From: Streptomyces carminius
GTDB taxonomy: Bacteria; Actinomycetota; Actinomycetes; Streptomycetales; Streptomycetaceae
Assembly (NCBI RefSeq): GCF_002794255.1
Contig: NZ_PGGW01000058.1
Span: 168,624 to 232,623 of the forward strand
Direction of reading: 5' to 3'
Length of the DNA: 64,000 bases
The translations under genes and the position numbers were made by a program. Positions 24,408-32,812 of the stretch are shown here, piece after piece; the stretch's first letter is position 1, and each line of letters opens with the position of its first letter. The notes beneath the pieces were generated by a model. The model ran no database searches. It was not told the DNA's origin and worked only from the letters and a program-made list of their open reading frames with translations.

Positions 24408-25765
24408 CGGCACGGACGGCGGGTCCGACAGGGAAAGCGGGGACGGCGGGGACGGCCGGACGTCCGGCGCGCGGCGAGCTGCCGGTGCTGGAGGTCGATC
24501 CGCTGATCGACGACCCCGGGACCCGGATCGTGGTCTGCTGCGGCGCCGGCGGCGTCGGCAAGACGACGACGGCCGCGGCCCTGGGCGTACGGGCGGCGGA
24601 GCGGGGCCGGAAGGTCGTCGTCCTCACCATCGACCCGGCCCGCCGGCTGGCCCAGTCGATGGGACTGACCGAACTGGACAACACCCCGCGCCGGGTGAAG
24701 GACGTGGGCGGCCCGGCGGGCGGCGAACTGCACGCGATGATGCTGGACATGAAGCGGACCTTCGACGAGATCGTCGAGTCCCACACCGACCCCGAGCGGG
24801 CCCGCGCCATCCTGGAGAACCCCTTCTACCAGTCGCTGTCGGCCGGTTTCGCGGGGACGCAGGAGTACATGGCGATGGAGAAGCTCGGCCAGCTCCGCGC
24901 CGAGGGCGAGTGGGACCTCATCGTCGTCGACACCCCGCCGAGCCGGTCCGCGCTGGACTTCCTGGACGCGCCCAAGCGGCTGGGGTCGTTCCTGGACGGC
25001 AGGTTCATCAGGGTGCTGATGGCCCCGGCGAAGGCGGGCGGCCGGGCCGGACTGAAGTTCATGAACCTGGGGATGACCGGGCTGTCGATGTTCACCGGCA
25101 CCCTCAACAAGCTGCTCGGCTCCGGGCTGCTGCGCGACATGCAGACCTTCGTGGCCGCCATGGACACGATGTTCGGCGGCTTCCGCACCCGGGCCGACGC
25201 CACCTACCGGCTGCTCCAGGCCCCGGGCACGGCGTTCCTGGTGGTGGCGGCGCCGGAGCGGGACGCGCTGCGGGAGGCGGCGTACTTCGTCGAGCGGCTG
25301 GCCGCGGACCGGATGCCGCTGGCCGGGCTGGTGCTGAACCGGATGCACGGCAGCGAGGCCGTCCGCCTCAGCGCGGAGCGGGCGCTGGCCGCCGCGGAGA
25401 TTCTCGAGGACGACGGCATTGTGGATCACCCGGACGGGAAGGGTGGTGGAGAACAGGCCGCCTCCGACACCGCCTCCTCCGGCTCCCCCGCCCCTTCCGG
25501 CGAGTCCTCCGCATCCCCCGCGGCAGGCTCCCCGGCCGCCGGCTCCCCCGCCACGGCCGAACGGCTGGCCGCGGGCATGCTGAGGCTGCACGCCGAGCGG
25601 ATGCAGGTCCTGGCACGCGAGCGGCGCATGCGGGACCGCTTCGCCGCGCTGCACCCCGAGGTGCCGGTGGCCGAGGTGGCGGCCCTGCCCGGCGACGTCC
25701 ACGATCTGGACGGGCTGCGGTCGATCGGTGAGCGGCTCGCGTCGCAGCACGACGCGTCCGCCTGA
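24404..25765 (+). CDS. ArsA/Get3-like ATPase, second of a pair
   Basis: A 453-residue partner of the preceding ATPase. About 45 residues precede the deviant Walker A (CCGAGGVGKTTTAAALG). VVDTPPSRSALDFLDAP is the switch region. A middle segment rich in Met and Phe (LKFMNLGMTGLSMFTGTLNKL) could form the hydrophobic client groove, as in Get3. A Ser/Pro/Ala/Gly low-complexity insert (residues ~360-390) interrupts the C-terminal part. The GTG at 24404 overlaps the first gene, with no space for a separate promoter. In mycobacteria the related pair is upstream of whiB1/wblA-like genes, so the location is conserved. Confidence 0.85.
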   Translation: MTARTAGPTGKAGTAGTAGRPARGELPVLEVDPLIDDPGTRIVVCCGAGGVGKTTTAAALGVRAAERGRKVVVLTIDPARRLAQSMGLTELDNTPRRVKDVGGPAGGELHAMMLDMKRTFDEIVESHTDPERARAILENPFYQSLSAGFAGTQEYMAMEKLGQLRAEGEWDLIVVDTPPSRSALDFLDAPKRLGSFLDGRFIRVLMAPAKAGGRAGLKFMNLGMTGLSMFTGTLNKLLGSGLLRDMQTFVAAMDTMFGGFRTRADATYRLLQAPGTAFLVVAAPERDALREAAYFVERLAADRMPLAGLVLNRMHGSEAVRLSAERALAAAEILEDDGIVDHPDGKGGGEQAASDTASSGSPAPSGESSASPAAGSPAAGSPATAERLAAGMLRLHAERMQVLARERRMRDRFAALHPEVPVAEVAALPGDVHDLDGLRSIGERLASQHDASA

Positions 25766-25810
25766 CCGTCCGCATCCGCGCCCGGCCGGGGCGGCGGTTC
25801 CCGGGGCGGG

Positions 25811-26170
25811 TCAGCCCGCCGCGGCGTAGTCGCCCTCGTACTGGTGCGCCTCGTACTCCCGGGATTCGACCTCCACGGGCAGCAGTCCGGAGCCGCGCTC
25901 GTACTCACTGCGCGCGGTCTCCAGGAGCCGCCGCCAGGAGGTGACCGTCGGGCGGCGGCGCAGCAGCGCTCTCCGTTCCCGCTCGGTCATCCCGCCCCAG
26001 ACGCCGAACTCCACTCGGTTGTCGAGGGCGTCGGCCAGGCATTCGGTGCGCACCGGGCATCCGGTGCAGACCGCCTTGGCGCGGTTCTGGGCCGCCCCCT
26101 GTACGAACAGTTCATCCGGATCGGTAGTGCGACAGGCCGCCTGCGCACTCCAGTCGGTTACCCAGCCCAT
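25811..26170 (-). CDS. wblA: WhiB-like iron-sulfur regulator WblA
   Basis: A 119-residue WhiB-like protein. Four cysteines (Cys13, Cys35, Cys38, Cys44) bind a 4Fe-4S cluster. GVWGG is the conserved turn, followed by the basic segment TERERRALLRRRP that contacts DNA or sigma factor. In S. coelicolor, WblA represses antibiotic synthesis and is needed for aerial mycelium to mature. The identity is supported by MGWVTDWSAQAAC and by location beside the ArsA-like pair and the PBP. I chose ATG 26170 with GGGAGAGGA upstream. The C-terminal tail (VEVESREYEAHQYEGDYAAAG) is slightly longer and more acidic than the one I remember for S. coelicolor. Confidence 0.93.
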   Translation of the reverse strand: MGWVTDWSAQAACRTTDPDELFVQGAAQNRAKAVCTGCPVRTECLADALDNRVEFGVWGGMTERERRALLRRRPTVTSWRRLLETARSEYERGSGLLPVEVESREYEAHQYEGDYAAAG

Positions 26171-26569
26171 GCCGGCGCCGTCCTCTCCCGAATATCGAGG
26201 CTCCCCCACGGCGGCAGACGGCATATTCACCGCTGCCAGGGCAGGACGTTACGGAAGGCGGGCAGGGCGCAACACCCCCGACGGGCCCAATCTTGAATGG
26301 TCCGAACGGACTATGGGTACGCGGCAGATCACCCAACGGAGTGAGCGGGGAACGACCGGCACTTTCTCCCCATAAAGGGACATCTCCCCGGCGAAGCGAG
26401 GGAATCTGACCGGAAGTCTGCTGACATAGGATTTCAATCCGGTCACACCTCAACACCCGATGGAGTGAGTTGGGGGTTGACAAGGAACCTGGTGACCGTG
26501 TCAGACGTGATACAGCGTAGGCGAACACTCGCTCACCTGTCCGGCGATTGAGAACGTAGGCTGCTCCTC
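26171..26569. promoter_or_regulatory. Long divergent region between wblA and the PBP gene
   Basis: About 400 bases, less GC-rich than the flanking genes, with no coding frame I trust. wblA has a long leader in characterised Streptomyces, and regulators such as BldD and AdpA are known to act there, though I cannot place their sites reliably. A TTGACA hexamer on the plus strand lies at 26477-26482, without a convincing partner -10 at normal spacing. Confidence 0.5.
26557..26562 (+). promoter_or_regulatory. -10-like element of the PBP gene
   Basis: TAGGCT is followed by seven bases and the ATG at 26570, a leaderless arrangement identical to that of the ArsA-like gene. Confidence 0.5.
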
Positions 26570-28960
26570 ATGGCAAACAAGCGCTCGGGTGGCGGACTGA
26601 CCGGTCCCCAGCAGGCCGCCAAGTTCCTCGGTGTCAGCGTGCTCGCGGGAGCGGTGATGGCCGGTGTCGCGCTGCCCGTGGCCGGCGGCCTCGGGCTGGC
26701 CGCGAAGGGGGCCGTCGAGAACTTCGACGAGATCCCCGTCGACTTCAAACGGCCCCCGCTGAGCCAGAAGAACCGGATCCTCGACGCCGAGGGCGAGCTG
26801 ATCGCCACCGACTACTACCGCGACCGCACGGTGGTGCCGCTGGAGAAGATCGCCCCGCCCATGCGGAAGGCGATCATCGCCATCGAGGACTCGCGCTTCT
26901 ACGAGCACGGCGCCGTCGACCTCAAGGGCATCCTGCGCGCCCTCAACAAGAACGCTCAGCAGGGCGAGGTCTCCGAGGGCGGTTCGACCCTCACCCAGCA
27001 GTACGTCAAGAACGTCTTCGTCGAACAGGCCGGGGACGACCCGGAGAAGGTCGCCGAGGCGACCCAGCAGACCATCGGGCGCAAGATCCAGGAACTGCAG
27101 TTCGCGATCCAGGTGGAGGAGGAGCTCACCAAGGACCAGATCCTGGAGAACTACCTCAACATCACCTTCTTCGGACAGCAGGCGTACGGCATCGAGGCCG
27201 CCGCCCGGCGCTACTTCTCCAAGCCCGCCGCCGACCTCGGGCTCCACGAGGCCGCGCTGCTGGCCGGGCTCGTCCAGTCCCCCACCCGCTACGACCCCCT
27301 CAACAACGAGGAGGACGCCCTCAAGCGGCGCAACGTGGTGCTCGAGCGCATGGCCGAAACGGGCGCCGTCAGCCGCAAGGAGGCCGACGCGGCGAAGCAG
27401 CGGGACCTCGGGCTGAAGATCAGCAGGCCCAAGAGCGGCTGCATCACCTCCACCGACAAGGCGGGCTTCTTCTGTGACTACGTCCGCAAGGTCGTCCTGA
27501 CCGACCCGGCCTTCGGCAAGACCGAGGAGGAGCGCCGGGAGCGCTGGAAGCGCGGCGGTCTGACGATCCACACCACGCTCTCGCCCAAGGCGCAGAAGGC
27601 CGCGGCCAAGGCCGCCACCAGCAAGGTCTACGAGGACGACCCGGTGGCCGCCTCCGTGGTCCAGGTGGAGCCCGGCACCGGCAAAATCCTCTCGATGGCC
27701 CAGAGCCGCCCGTACGGCCTGGACCAGAAGAAGAACCAGACCACGCTCAACCTGGCGGTCAACAACGCCATGGGCGGCAGCACCCACGGCTTCCAGGTCG
27801 GCTCGACCTTCAAGCCGATCATCGCCGCCGCCGCCCTGCAGAAGGGCATCAACCCCACCCACACCTACAGCAGCGACTGGAAGACCACTTTCAAGGAGAG
27901 CGACTTCACGGTCTGCGGCAACAAGCCCTACGGCACCAAGGAGTGGCCGGTCGAGAACGAGCTGGAGTCCGAGAAGGGCTCCTGGGACATGACCAGCGCG
28001 CTCGGGAAGTCGATCAACACCTACTTCGCCAACCTGGGGCAGAAGGCCGGTCTGTGCGACGTCGTGAAGATGGCGGGGAAGATGGGCGTCAAGCGCGGCG
28101 ACGGCCAGCCCGTCGAGCAAAGGCCGTCAATGCTCCTGGGCGGCCAGAACATCAGTCCGCTCGCCATGGCCGCCGCCTACGCCACGTTCGCCAACCGCGG
28201 CACCTACTGCTCCCCGGTCGCCATCGAGAAGGTCGTCGACGCCGACGGCAAGAAGCTGTCGGTGCCCAGGACCAAGTGCGAGCGGGCGATGTCCGAGCAC
28301 ACCGCGGACTCCATCAACAAGATGCTCAAGGGCGTGGTGGAGGACGGCACCGGTACGGCGGCCGGGCTCTCGGACCGCGACAACGCGGGCAAGACCGGTA
28401 CGACGGACGGCCGCAAGGACGCCTGGTTCGTCGGCTACACCCCGAACCTCTCCACCGCGGTCTGGGTCGGTGACGACGTCGGCACCCCGCGGGAGATGTT
28501 CGACATCACCATCGGCGGCCAGTACTACCCCAAGGTCTGCGGCGGCTGTCTGCCCGGGCCCATCTGGAAGACCGCGATGACCGGCGCCCTGAAGGGCGAG
28601 TCGGTGGAGTCCTTCAACGACGTGCACGTACCGCGCGGCAGGACCAAGGAGGACAAGCCCGGCGACGGCGACGGCGACGGCGACGGCGGGCGGAACGACA
28701 ACCGGCCCGGCGGCGAGCGCCCCGGCCGTCCCTCCATCCCCGGCCCGGGCTTCACCTTCGGGCCCGACCTGACGGCCGGCGGCACCACCGACGGCGGCAC
28801 CGAGACCATGGGCGGGAACACCAACGCCGGCGGCAACACCAACGGCGGCGTCACCCCCACCGGCGAGCCCGGGGGCTTCCCCGGCGGTTTCGACAACGGC
28901 GGTGCCGACAGCGGCGGTTGGCAGGATGGCGGCCAGGACGGCGGCTGGGGTCCCAGGTAA
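26570..28960 (+). CDS. Class A penicillin-binding protein (transglycosylase/transpeptidase)
   Basis: A 796-residue bifunctional peptidoglycan synthase. After a single membrane segment (residues ~18-42) comes the GT51 glycosyltransferase domain, with the catalytic-Glu motif IEDSRFYEHGAVDLKG near residue 104 and GGSTLTQQYVKN. The transpeptidase domain has the active-site Ser412 in GSTFK, Ser481-Ile-Asn483, and Lys608-Thr-Gly610. The extracellular tail (residues ~690-796) is Asp/Gly, then Gly/Asn/Thr and Gly/Trp rich, probably disordered. The gene is always near wblA in Streptomyces as far as I recall. The mRNA appears leaderless, and a 20-bp hairpin follows the stop. Confidence 0.93.
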   Translation: MANKRSGGGLTGPQQAAKFLGVSVLAGAVMAGVALPVAGGLGLAAKGAVENFDEIPVDFKRPPLSQKNRILDAEGELIATDYYRDRTVVPLEKIAPPMRKAIIAIEDSRFYEHGAVDLKGILRALNKNAQQGEVSEGGSTLTQQYVKNVFVEQAGDDPEKVAEATQQTIGRKIQELQFAIQVEEELTKDQILENYLNITFFGQQAYGIEAAARRYFSKPAADLGLHEAALLAGLVQSPTRYDPLNNEEDALKRRNVVLERMAETGAVSRKEADAAKQRDLGLKISRPKSGCITSTDKAGFFCDYVRKVVLTDPAFGKTEEERRERWKRGGLTIHTTLSPKAQKAAAKAATSKVYEDDPVAASVVQVEPGTGKILSMAQSRPYGLDQKKNQTTLNLAVNNAMGGSTHGFQVGSTFKPIIAAAALQKGINPTHTYSSDWKTTFKESDFTVCGNKPYGTKEWPVENELESEKGSWDMTSALGKSINTYFANLGQKAGLCDVVKMAGKMGVKRGDGQPVEQRPSMLLGGQNISPLAMAAAYATFANRGTYCSPVAIEKVVDADGKKLSVPRTKCERAMSEHTADSINKMLKGVVEDGTGTAAGLSDRDNAGKTGTTDGRKDAWFVGYTPNLSTAVWVGDDVGTPREMFDITIGGQYYPKVCGGCLPGPIWKTAMTGALKGESVESFNDVHVPRGRTKEDKPGDGDGDGDGGRNDNRPGGERPGRPSIPGPGFTFGPDLTAGGTTDGGTETMGGNTNAGGNTNGGVTPTGEPGGFPGGFDNGGADSGGWQDGGQDGGWGPR

Positions 28961-28996
28961 CGCACAACCGACCGCGACCGTCCCACCAGGAACGCG

Positions 28997-29041
28997 GGAA
29001 GGGGTGTCCCGGCCGGCAACACCGGCCGGGACACCCCTTCC
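28997..29041. terminator. 20-bp hairpin between PBP and YqeY genes
   Basis: The arms 28997-29016 and 29022-29041 are perfectly complementary around CAACA. It lies between the stops of two convergent genes and should end both transcripts. Confidence 0.8.
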
Positions 29042-29109
29042 GTCGTTCTCCCGCGTCCTTCGCGCCCGGCGTACGGGCGGGACCTCCCCGTACGCCGTCG
29101 CGTCGGCGG

Positions 29110-29574
29110 TCAGCCCGCCAGCCTCCTCTTGACCGCGGCGGCCACCCGGCCGCCCTCCGCCCGTCCGGCCACCTTCGGGTTCACGATCTTCATCACGGCG
29201 CCCATGGCCTTCGGCCCCTCGGCCCCGCCGGCCCTCGCCTCCGCCACCGCCTCGGCCACCAGCGCGTCCAGCTCCTCGTCGGTGAGCGGCTTCGGCAGGT
29301 ACTCGGCGAGCACCTCGCCCTCGGCCCGCTCCCGCTCGGCCTGCTCGGGACGCCCGCCCCCGGCGAAGGCCTCCGCGGCCTCGCGCCGCTTCTTGGCCTC
29401 CCGGGCGATGATCTTCTCGACCTCGGCGTCGGACAGCTCACGGGCCGTCTCGCCCGCCACCGCCTCCTTCTGGATCGCGGTCAGCGTGAGCCGGAGGGTG
29501 GCGGAGCGCAGCTCGTCGCGCGCCCTGATCGCCGCGGTGAGGTCGTCCTGAAGCCGGGTCCTGAGCGTGGTCAT
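29110..29574 (-). CDS. GatB/YqeY domain protein
   Basis: A 154-residue YqeY-family protein. It starts MTTLRTRLQDDLTAAIRARD and contains the two characteristic helical parts LRLTLTAIQKEAV and the C-terminal GAVMKIVNPKVAGRAEGGRVA. The same domain forms the tRNA-binding tail of the GatB subunit of Glu/Asp-tRNA amidotransferase. A free-standing YqeY may bind tRNA or be an aminoacyl-tRNA-related factor, but the role is not established. The length is typical. The ATG at 29574 has only a weak ribosome site, so the promoter may lie very close. Confidence 0.9.
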   Translation of the reverse strand: MTTLRTRLQDDLTAAIRARDELRSATLRLTLTAIQKEAVAGETARELSDAEVEKIIAREAKKRREAAEAFAGGGRPEQAERERAEGEVLAEYLPKPLTDEELDALVAEAVAEARAGGAEGPKAMGAVMKIVNPKVAGRAEGGRVAAAVKRRLAG

Positions 29575-29731
29575 GCCGGAAGTGTGCCAGGAGGCGGCCC
29601 CGAACGCCCACCGCATTCCGCCGCGCCGCCCCGGCTTCCCCCGCCTCCCCCCGGCCTCCGCAGCCTCCGTGCGGCGCGGCGTCGGCCGTTCGGGGGCCGC
29701 ACCCGGCGCGTACGTCTGCGACCATGAACAC

Positions 29732-30673
29732 ATGCCTGCGCGATACCCGCTCTCCCTCAAGGTCCCCCTCGGCATCACGGCGGTCGGCGCGGCCTGCCTC
29801 GTCTACTCGGCGGGCATCGAGGCCCGTGCCTTCCGGCTCCGCCGCGTCACCGTCCCCGTGCTGCCGCGCGGGATGCGGCCGCTGCGCGTGCTCCAGGTCT
29901 CCGACATCCACATGGTCGGCGGACAGCGCAAGAAGCAGCGCTGGCTCCAGTCGCTGGCCGGGCTCCGCCCGGACTTCGTGGTCAACACCGGCGACAACCT
30001 CTCGGACACCGAGGCCGTCCCCGAGGTCCTGGACGCGCTCGGCCCGCTGCTGGAGTACCCAGGCGCGTACGTCTTCGGCTCCAACGACTACTACGGACCC
30101 AAGCCGCGCAACCCCGCCCGCTACCTGGCGGAGAAGACCAGTGGCCGCCACGGCCTCAACGGCAACCCGCCGGCCGTCGGCGCCATCCACAACCCGTGGG
30201 AGGGCATGCGTGACGCCTTCGACGAGGCCGGCTGGGTCGGCCTGTCCAACACCCGCGGCCGGCTCAAGCTCGACACCGGCGAGGAGATCGCCCTCACCGG
30301 CCTGGACGACCCGCACATCAAGCGCGACCGATACGACGAGGTGGCGGGCGGCCCGGAGGACGACGCGGACCTGTCCCTGGCCGTGGTCCACGCCCCGTAC
30401 CTGCGCGTCCTGGACGCCTTCACCGCCGACGGCTACCCGCTGATCCTGGCCGGCCACACCCACGGCGGCCAGCTCCGCGTCCCCTTCTACGGCGCCCTGG
30501 TCACCAACTGCGACCTGGACACCGGCCGCGCCCGGGGTCTGTCCCACCACGAGGCGGGCGGCCACCGCGCCCACCTGCACGTCTCGGCGGGCTGCGGCGC
30601 CAACCGCTACACCCCGTTCCGCTTCGCCTGCCCCCCGGAGGCCACCCTCCTCACCCTGACCGAACGCCCCTGA
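29732..30673 (+). CDS. Metallophosphoesterase, membrane-anchored
   Basis: A 313-residue calcineurin-like phosphoesterase. An N-terminal hydrophobic helix (residues ~8-27) anchors it. The metal site is SDIHM (D-x-H), VNTGDNLSD (GDN), then GSNDYYG in place of the usual GNHE, and finally AGHTHGGQ. Substitution of the GNHE His by Asp is a known variation in the YkuE-like subgroup that acts at the membrane. The substrate is unknown, with a phosphodiester or lipid pyrophosphate possible. It is divergent from yqeY and ends 105 bases before tRNA-Pro. Confidence 0.88.
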   Translation: MPARYPLSLKVPLGITAVGAACLVYSAGIEARAFRLRRVTVPVLPRGMRPLRVLQVSDIHMVGGQRKKQRWLQSLAGLRPDFVVNTGDNLSDTEAVPEVLDALGPLLEYPGAYVFGSNDYYGPKPRNPARYLAEKTSGRHGLNGNPPAVGAIHNPWEGMRDAFDEAGWVGLSNTRGRLKLDTGEEIALTGLDDPHIKRDRYDEVAGGPEDDADLSLAVVHAPYLRVLDAFTADGYPLILAGHTHGGQLRVPFYGALVTNCDLDTGRARGLSHHEAGGHRAHLHVSAGCGANRYTPFRFACPPEATLLTLTERP

Positions 30674-30778
30674 CCGGCCCCGGGCCCCGCTCCGAGAGCT
30701 GCCCACACCCCACCCCGGCACCCGGGAAACCGGATTTCTCCTGAGCACGGGCGTGGGCTAGAGTAGTCCTCGTTGCTC

Positions 30779-30852
30779 CGGGGTGTGGCGCAGCTTGGCA
30801 GCGCGCTTCGTTCGGGACGAAGAGGTCGTGGGTTCAAATCCCGCCACCCCGA
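30779..30852 (+). tRNA. tRNA-Pro (CGG anticodon)
   Basis: The cloverleaf folds completely. The seven-base acceptor stem is CGGGGTG/CACCCCG (30779-30785 with 30845-30851), the anticodon arm TTCGTTCGGGACGAA centres on CGG, and the T-arm contains GGTTCAAAT. The discriminator base is A at 30852 and CCA is not encoded. CGG reads the CCG codon, very frequent in this genome. The sequence right after the 3' end is lower in GC and full of decayed genes, in keeping with tRNA 3' ends as integration targets. Confidence 0.96.
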
Positions 30853-30868
30853 CAGAGAAACACCAGCT

Positions 30869-30903
30869 CAGGGGCCTGATCCGCATAGCGGATCGGGCCC
30901 CTG
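30869..30903 (+). terminator. Terminator hairpin after tRNA-Pro
   Basis: The arms 30869-30884 and 30888-30903 pair over 16 bases with one G-U pair and a three-base loop, starting 17 bases after the tRNA. Confidence 0.8.
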
Positions 30904-30981
30904 GCGCTTTCCGGGGGTGCTTGGGAGCCGCCTGGGAGACGTTCTTGGTCGGCTTCTTCCAGTGGCGGGCGACGAGGCCGC

Positions 30982-31542
30982 GTGAAATGCGGCGGCCAAG
31001 AAGCTGTTGTCTTTCCGAACCTGGCCGTCTCTTCCCGCTGGTCAGGCATGGAAAGCCGCACTGCTCAGACTGCCTTGAGCATCCTGACATCGGACTTCGG
31101 CAAGCCGATCGGGGTAGGGGAGGCCGAGGCGATTCGTGAAGATCACACCGGGAACGAACCGGTTACGGCACAGGCCAACGAATGGGATCTGGGCTGCGGC
31201 AACGGTGTGGCGTTCATCGACAGCAACGGCACCTTCAACGTGCAGTACTACTGCGGGTCCACGTGCACGCTGTCCTGGGGCTTCGAGCTGTCCGCAGCCA
31301 GTCAGAATACGGTGGTGGGCGACATCAACGAAACGGGGCCTCGCCGGTGGCGCAACGGCTCATTCGCCGGCCAGAGTGCCCGGCACTCCGTTCCGCCGAA
31401 CTACCAGATCCACGGCACATTGAAGCCCGTTTACGACAAAATCCGGATCAAGTACCAGGACTACATCATCCGGCGCCACAACATCGGTCCGGGCGGCACC
31501 GCCTCCCCGACCTTCGCCGGTCGACTCAACCTCACGAACTAG
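30982..31542 (+). CDS. Hypothetical protein of the tRNA-adjacent region
   Basis: An open frame of up to 186 residues, starting at GTG 30982 or possibly ATG 31048 (MESRTAQTALSI). I do not recognise a family. The central part (GCGNGVAFIDSNGTFNVQYYCGSTCTLSWGF-like, with three Cys) looks like a beta-rich, possibly exported domain, yet no signal peptide precedes it. The 5' end may therefore have been lost when the region was inserted. GC is clearly lower than in the backbone. The stop is four bases before the next small gene, which suggests co-transcription. Confidence 0.5.
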   Translation: MKCGGQEAVVFPNLAVSSRWSGMESRTAQTALSILTSDFGKPIGVGEAEAIREDHTGNEPVTAQANEWDLGCGNGVAFIDSNGTFNVQYYCGSTCTLSWGFELSAASQNTVVGDINETGPRRWRNGSFAGQSARHSVPPNYQIHGTLKPVYDKIRIKYQDYIIRRHNIGPGGTASPTFAGRLNLTN

Positions 31543-31546
31543 GACA

Positions 31547-31975
31547 ATGCCCGCACCCGAAGACGAAATCCACCGGCTGGCCCAAGCGATCCTCGACCGC
31601 TTGGGCCAGTCCGGTCAGTCCTGGCACGTCACGGAGACCGCACCCGTCGGTCGCACCCCCTTCAGGATGCCGGAGGAAGCTCTGGACGGCGTGGCCGCCG
31701 TCGAATCCGAGGTCGTGTTCATCGCCGACAGCGCAGCCGAGCAGCCGGAGACCCTCGCGGCGCATTTCACGCTGGGAGTGGACCGCGCGGAGGCCGTCAT
31801 GTCTCTCGCCTCCCAACTGCAGGACCATCTCATCGAAGCCTCAAGCGGTGATCCGATTCCCCCCTGCCCCGGACACCAGCACCCTCTGGTGGCCCACGTC
31901 GTCGCCGGGGAGCCTGTCTGGGAATGCCCGAAGTCCCCGGTTCATCATCGAGAACTCATCGTTCCGCCCGGCTGA
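31547..31975 (+). CDS. Hypothetical protein with C-terminal Cys/His cluster
   Basis: A 142-residue acidic protein that I cannot assign. The first ~100 residues are helical and amphipathic. The end carries PPCPGHQHPLVAHVV followed by VWECPKSPVHHR, a C-P-x-H-x-H ... C-P pattern that could bind one zinc. I recall similar C-terminal patterns in small actinobacterial hypothetical proteins. The start is four bases after the preceding stop, so it is the second gene of a two-gene unit in the tRNA-adjacent region. It carries no homology to the surrounding IS remnant. Confidence 0.5.
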   Translation: MPAPEDEIHRLAQAILDRLGQSGQSWHVTETAPVGRTPFRMPEEALDGVAAVESEVVFIADSAAEQPETLAAHFTLGVDRAEAVMSLASQLQDHLIEASSGDPIPPCPGHQHPLVAHVVAGEPVWECPKSPVHHRELIVPPG

Positions 31976-32182
31976 GCGGCATATGGTTCGGCGATTCCCG
32001 CCGAACTGGCCGCCGCCGCCCTGCCCTTCATCGGGCCCTGACCGGACGCGCAGCGGTGCCGCAGCCGTGGTGGCGGCCTGGCGAAGGCAGGCCACACCCC
32101 AGGGTTCAGAAGCTGTTGCTCTAGTGGTGAGCATTGGTTCGAGGACGGGGACTCGGCTGGGTGATCTTCGGCCGGTGCAGGC

Positions 32183-32632
32183 ATGAAGACAGGGCCTCCT
32201 GTCCAGCTCGGGATCGCTGAAGTCCTTCGAGCGCCAGGAGGCCCTGTGCCGCAGTCTTCCGTCCGGATGGTCGGCGAGTCCAACTCGGTTGCCCGGTCGT
32301 GTGACTGTCTCGCGCACCGGTTCGGAAACGCCGCGGACCGGCCGCACAGGAGACCGACGTACCCGTCGGACATGACGGACGCCGAATGGGCGGTGGTGAG
32401 GGACCTGCTGCCGGTGCCGGGATGGCTGGAGGGCCGGGGCGGGCAGCCGGAGGGCTACTGCCACCGGCAGATGATCGATGCGATCCGCTACCTGGTGGAC
32501 AACGGGATCAAGTGGCGGGCGATGCCGGCCGACTTCCCGCCGTGAGAGCGGGTCTATGCCTTCTTCCGCCGCTGGCGCGAGCGCGGCCTGGCCGCCGAGT
32601 TCCACGACCGGCTGCGGAGCCGGGTCCGCCAC
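32183..32632 (+). pseudogene. IS5-type transposase remnant, nonsense-mutated and truncated
   Basis: The readable part begins as YPSDMTDAEWAVVRDLLPVPG and continues RQMIDAIRYLVDNGIKWRAMP, the N-terminal (DUF4096-like) domain of IS5-group DDE transposases. At 32543-32545 a TGA replaces the Trp codon expected after the conserved pair of prolines. Past it the same frame still reads VYAFFRRWRERGLAAEFHDRLRSR before homology ends near 32632. The catalytic DDE domain is missing. It is therefore a dead fragment with at least one point nonsense mutation and one 3' deletion or recombination junction. Confidence 0.8.
32190..32246 (+). repeat. 12-bp inverted repeat at the start of the IS remnant
   Basis: CAGGGCCTCCTG (32190-32201) and CAGGAGGCCCTG (32235-32246) are perfectly complementary, 33 bases apart. 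They overlap the 5' end of the transposase remnant and may mark the insertion sequence end or its translation-limiting hairpin. Confidence 0.5.
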
Positions 32633-32812
32633 AGCGCCCGCGGCCAGGGCCTCGGCCAGCTCCGCCAACGCCACCACCCGGCGCTCCAGCACCGCCTCCG
32701 CCTCCCGCGGCTCGGCCTGCAGCGCCTCCACCCGCTGCCGGGCAGCACGTTCCCGCTCCTCCAGCAGCCCCATCACCGACGGCACCCGGCACCTCCACCG
32801 AGAGGACGACAC
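32633..32812 (-). pseudogene. Fragment of a coiled-coil protein joined to the IS remnant
   Basis: On the minus strand the first ~55 residues (GLLEERERAARQRVEALQAE and on to VVALAELAEALAAG) form a charged coiled coil. The frame then runs into antisense IS5 sequence. I recall similar N-termini in short actinobacterial proteins next to transposases but cannot name the family. The join to the transposase fragment near 32632 shows that this is a recombinant scar and not an intact gene. Confidence 0.5.

Noticed and set aside
29724..30443. Alternative ATG eight bases before the metallophosphoesterase start
   Set aside because: It opens a different frame without motifs, whereas the frame from 29732 contains all phosphoesterase motifs.
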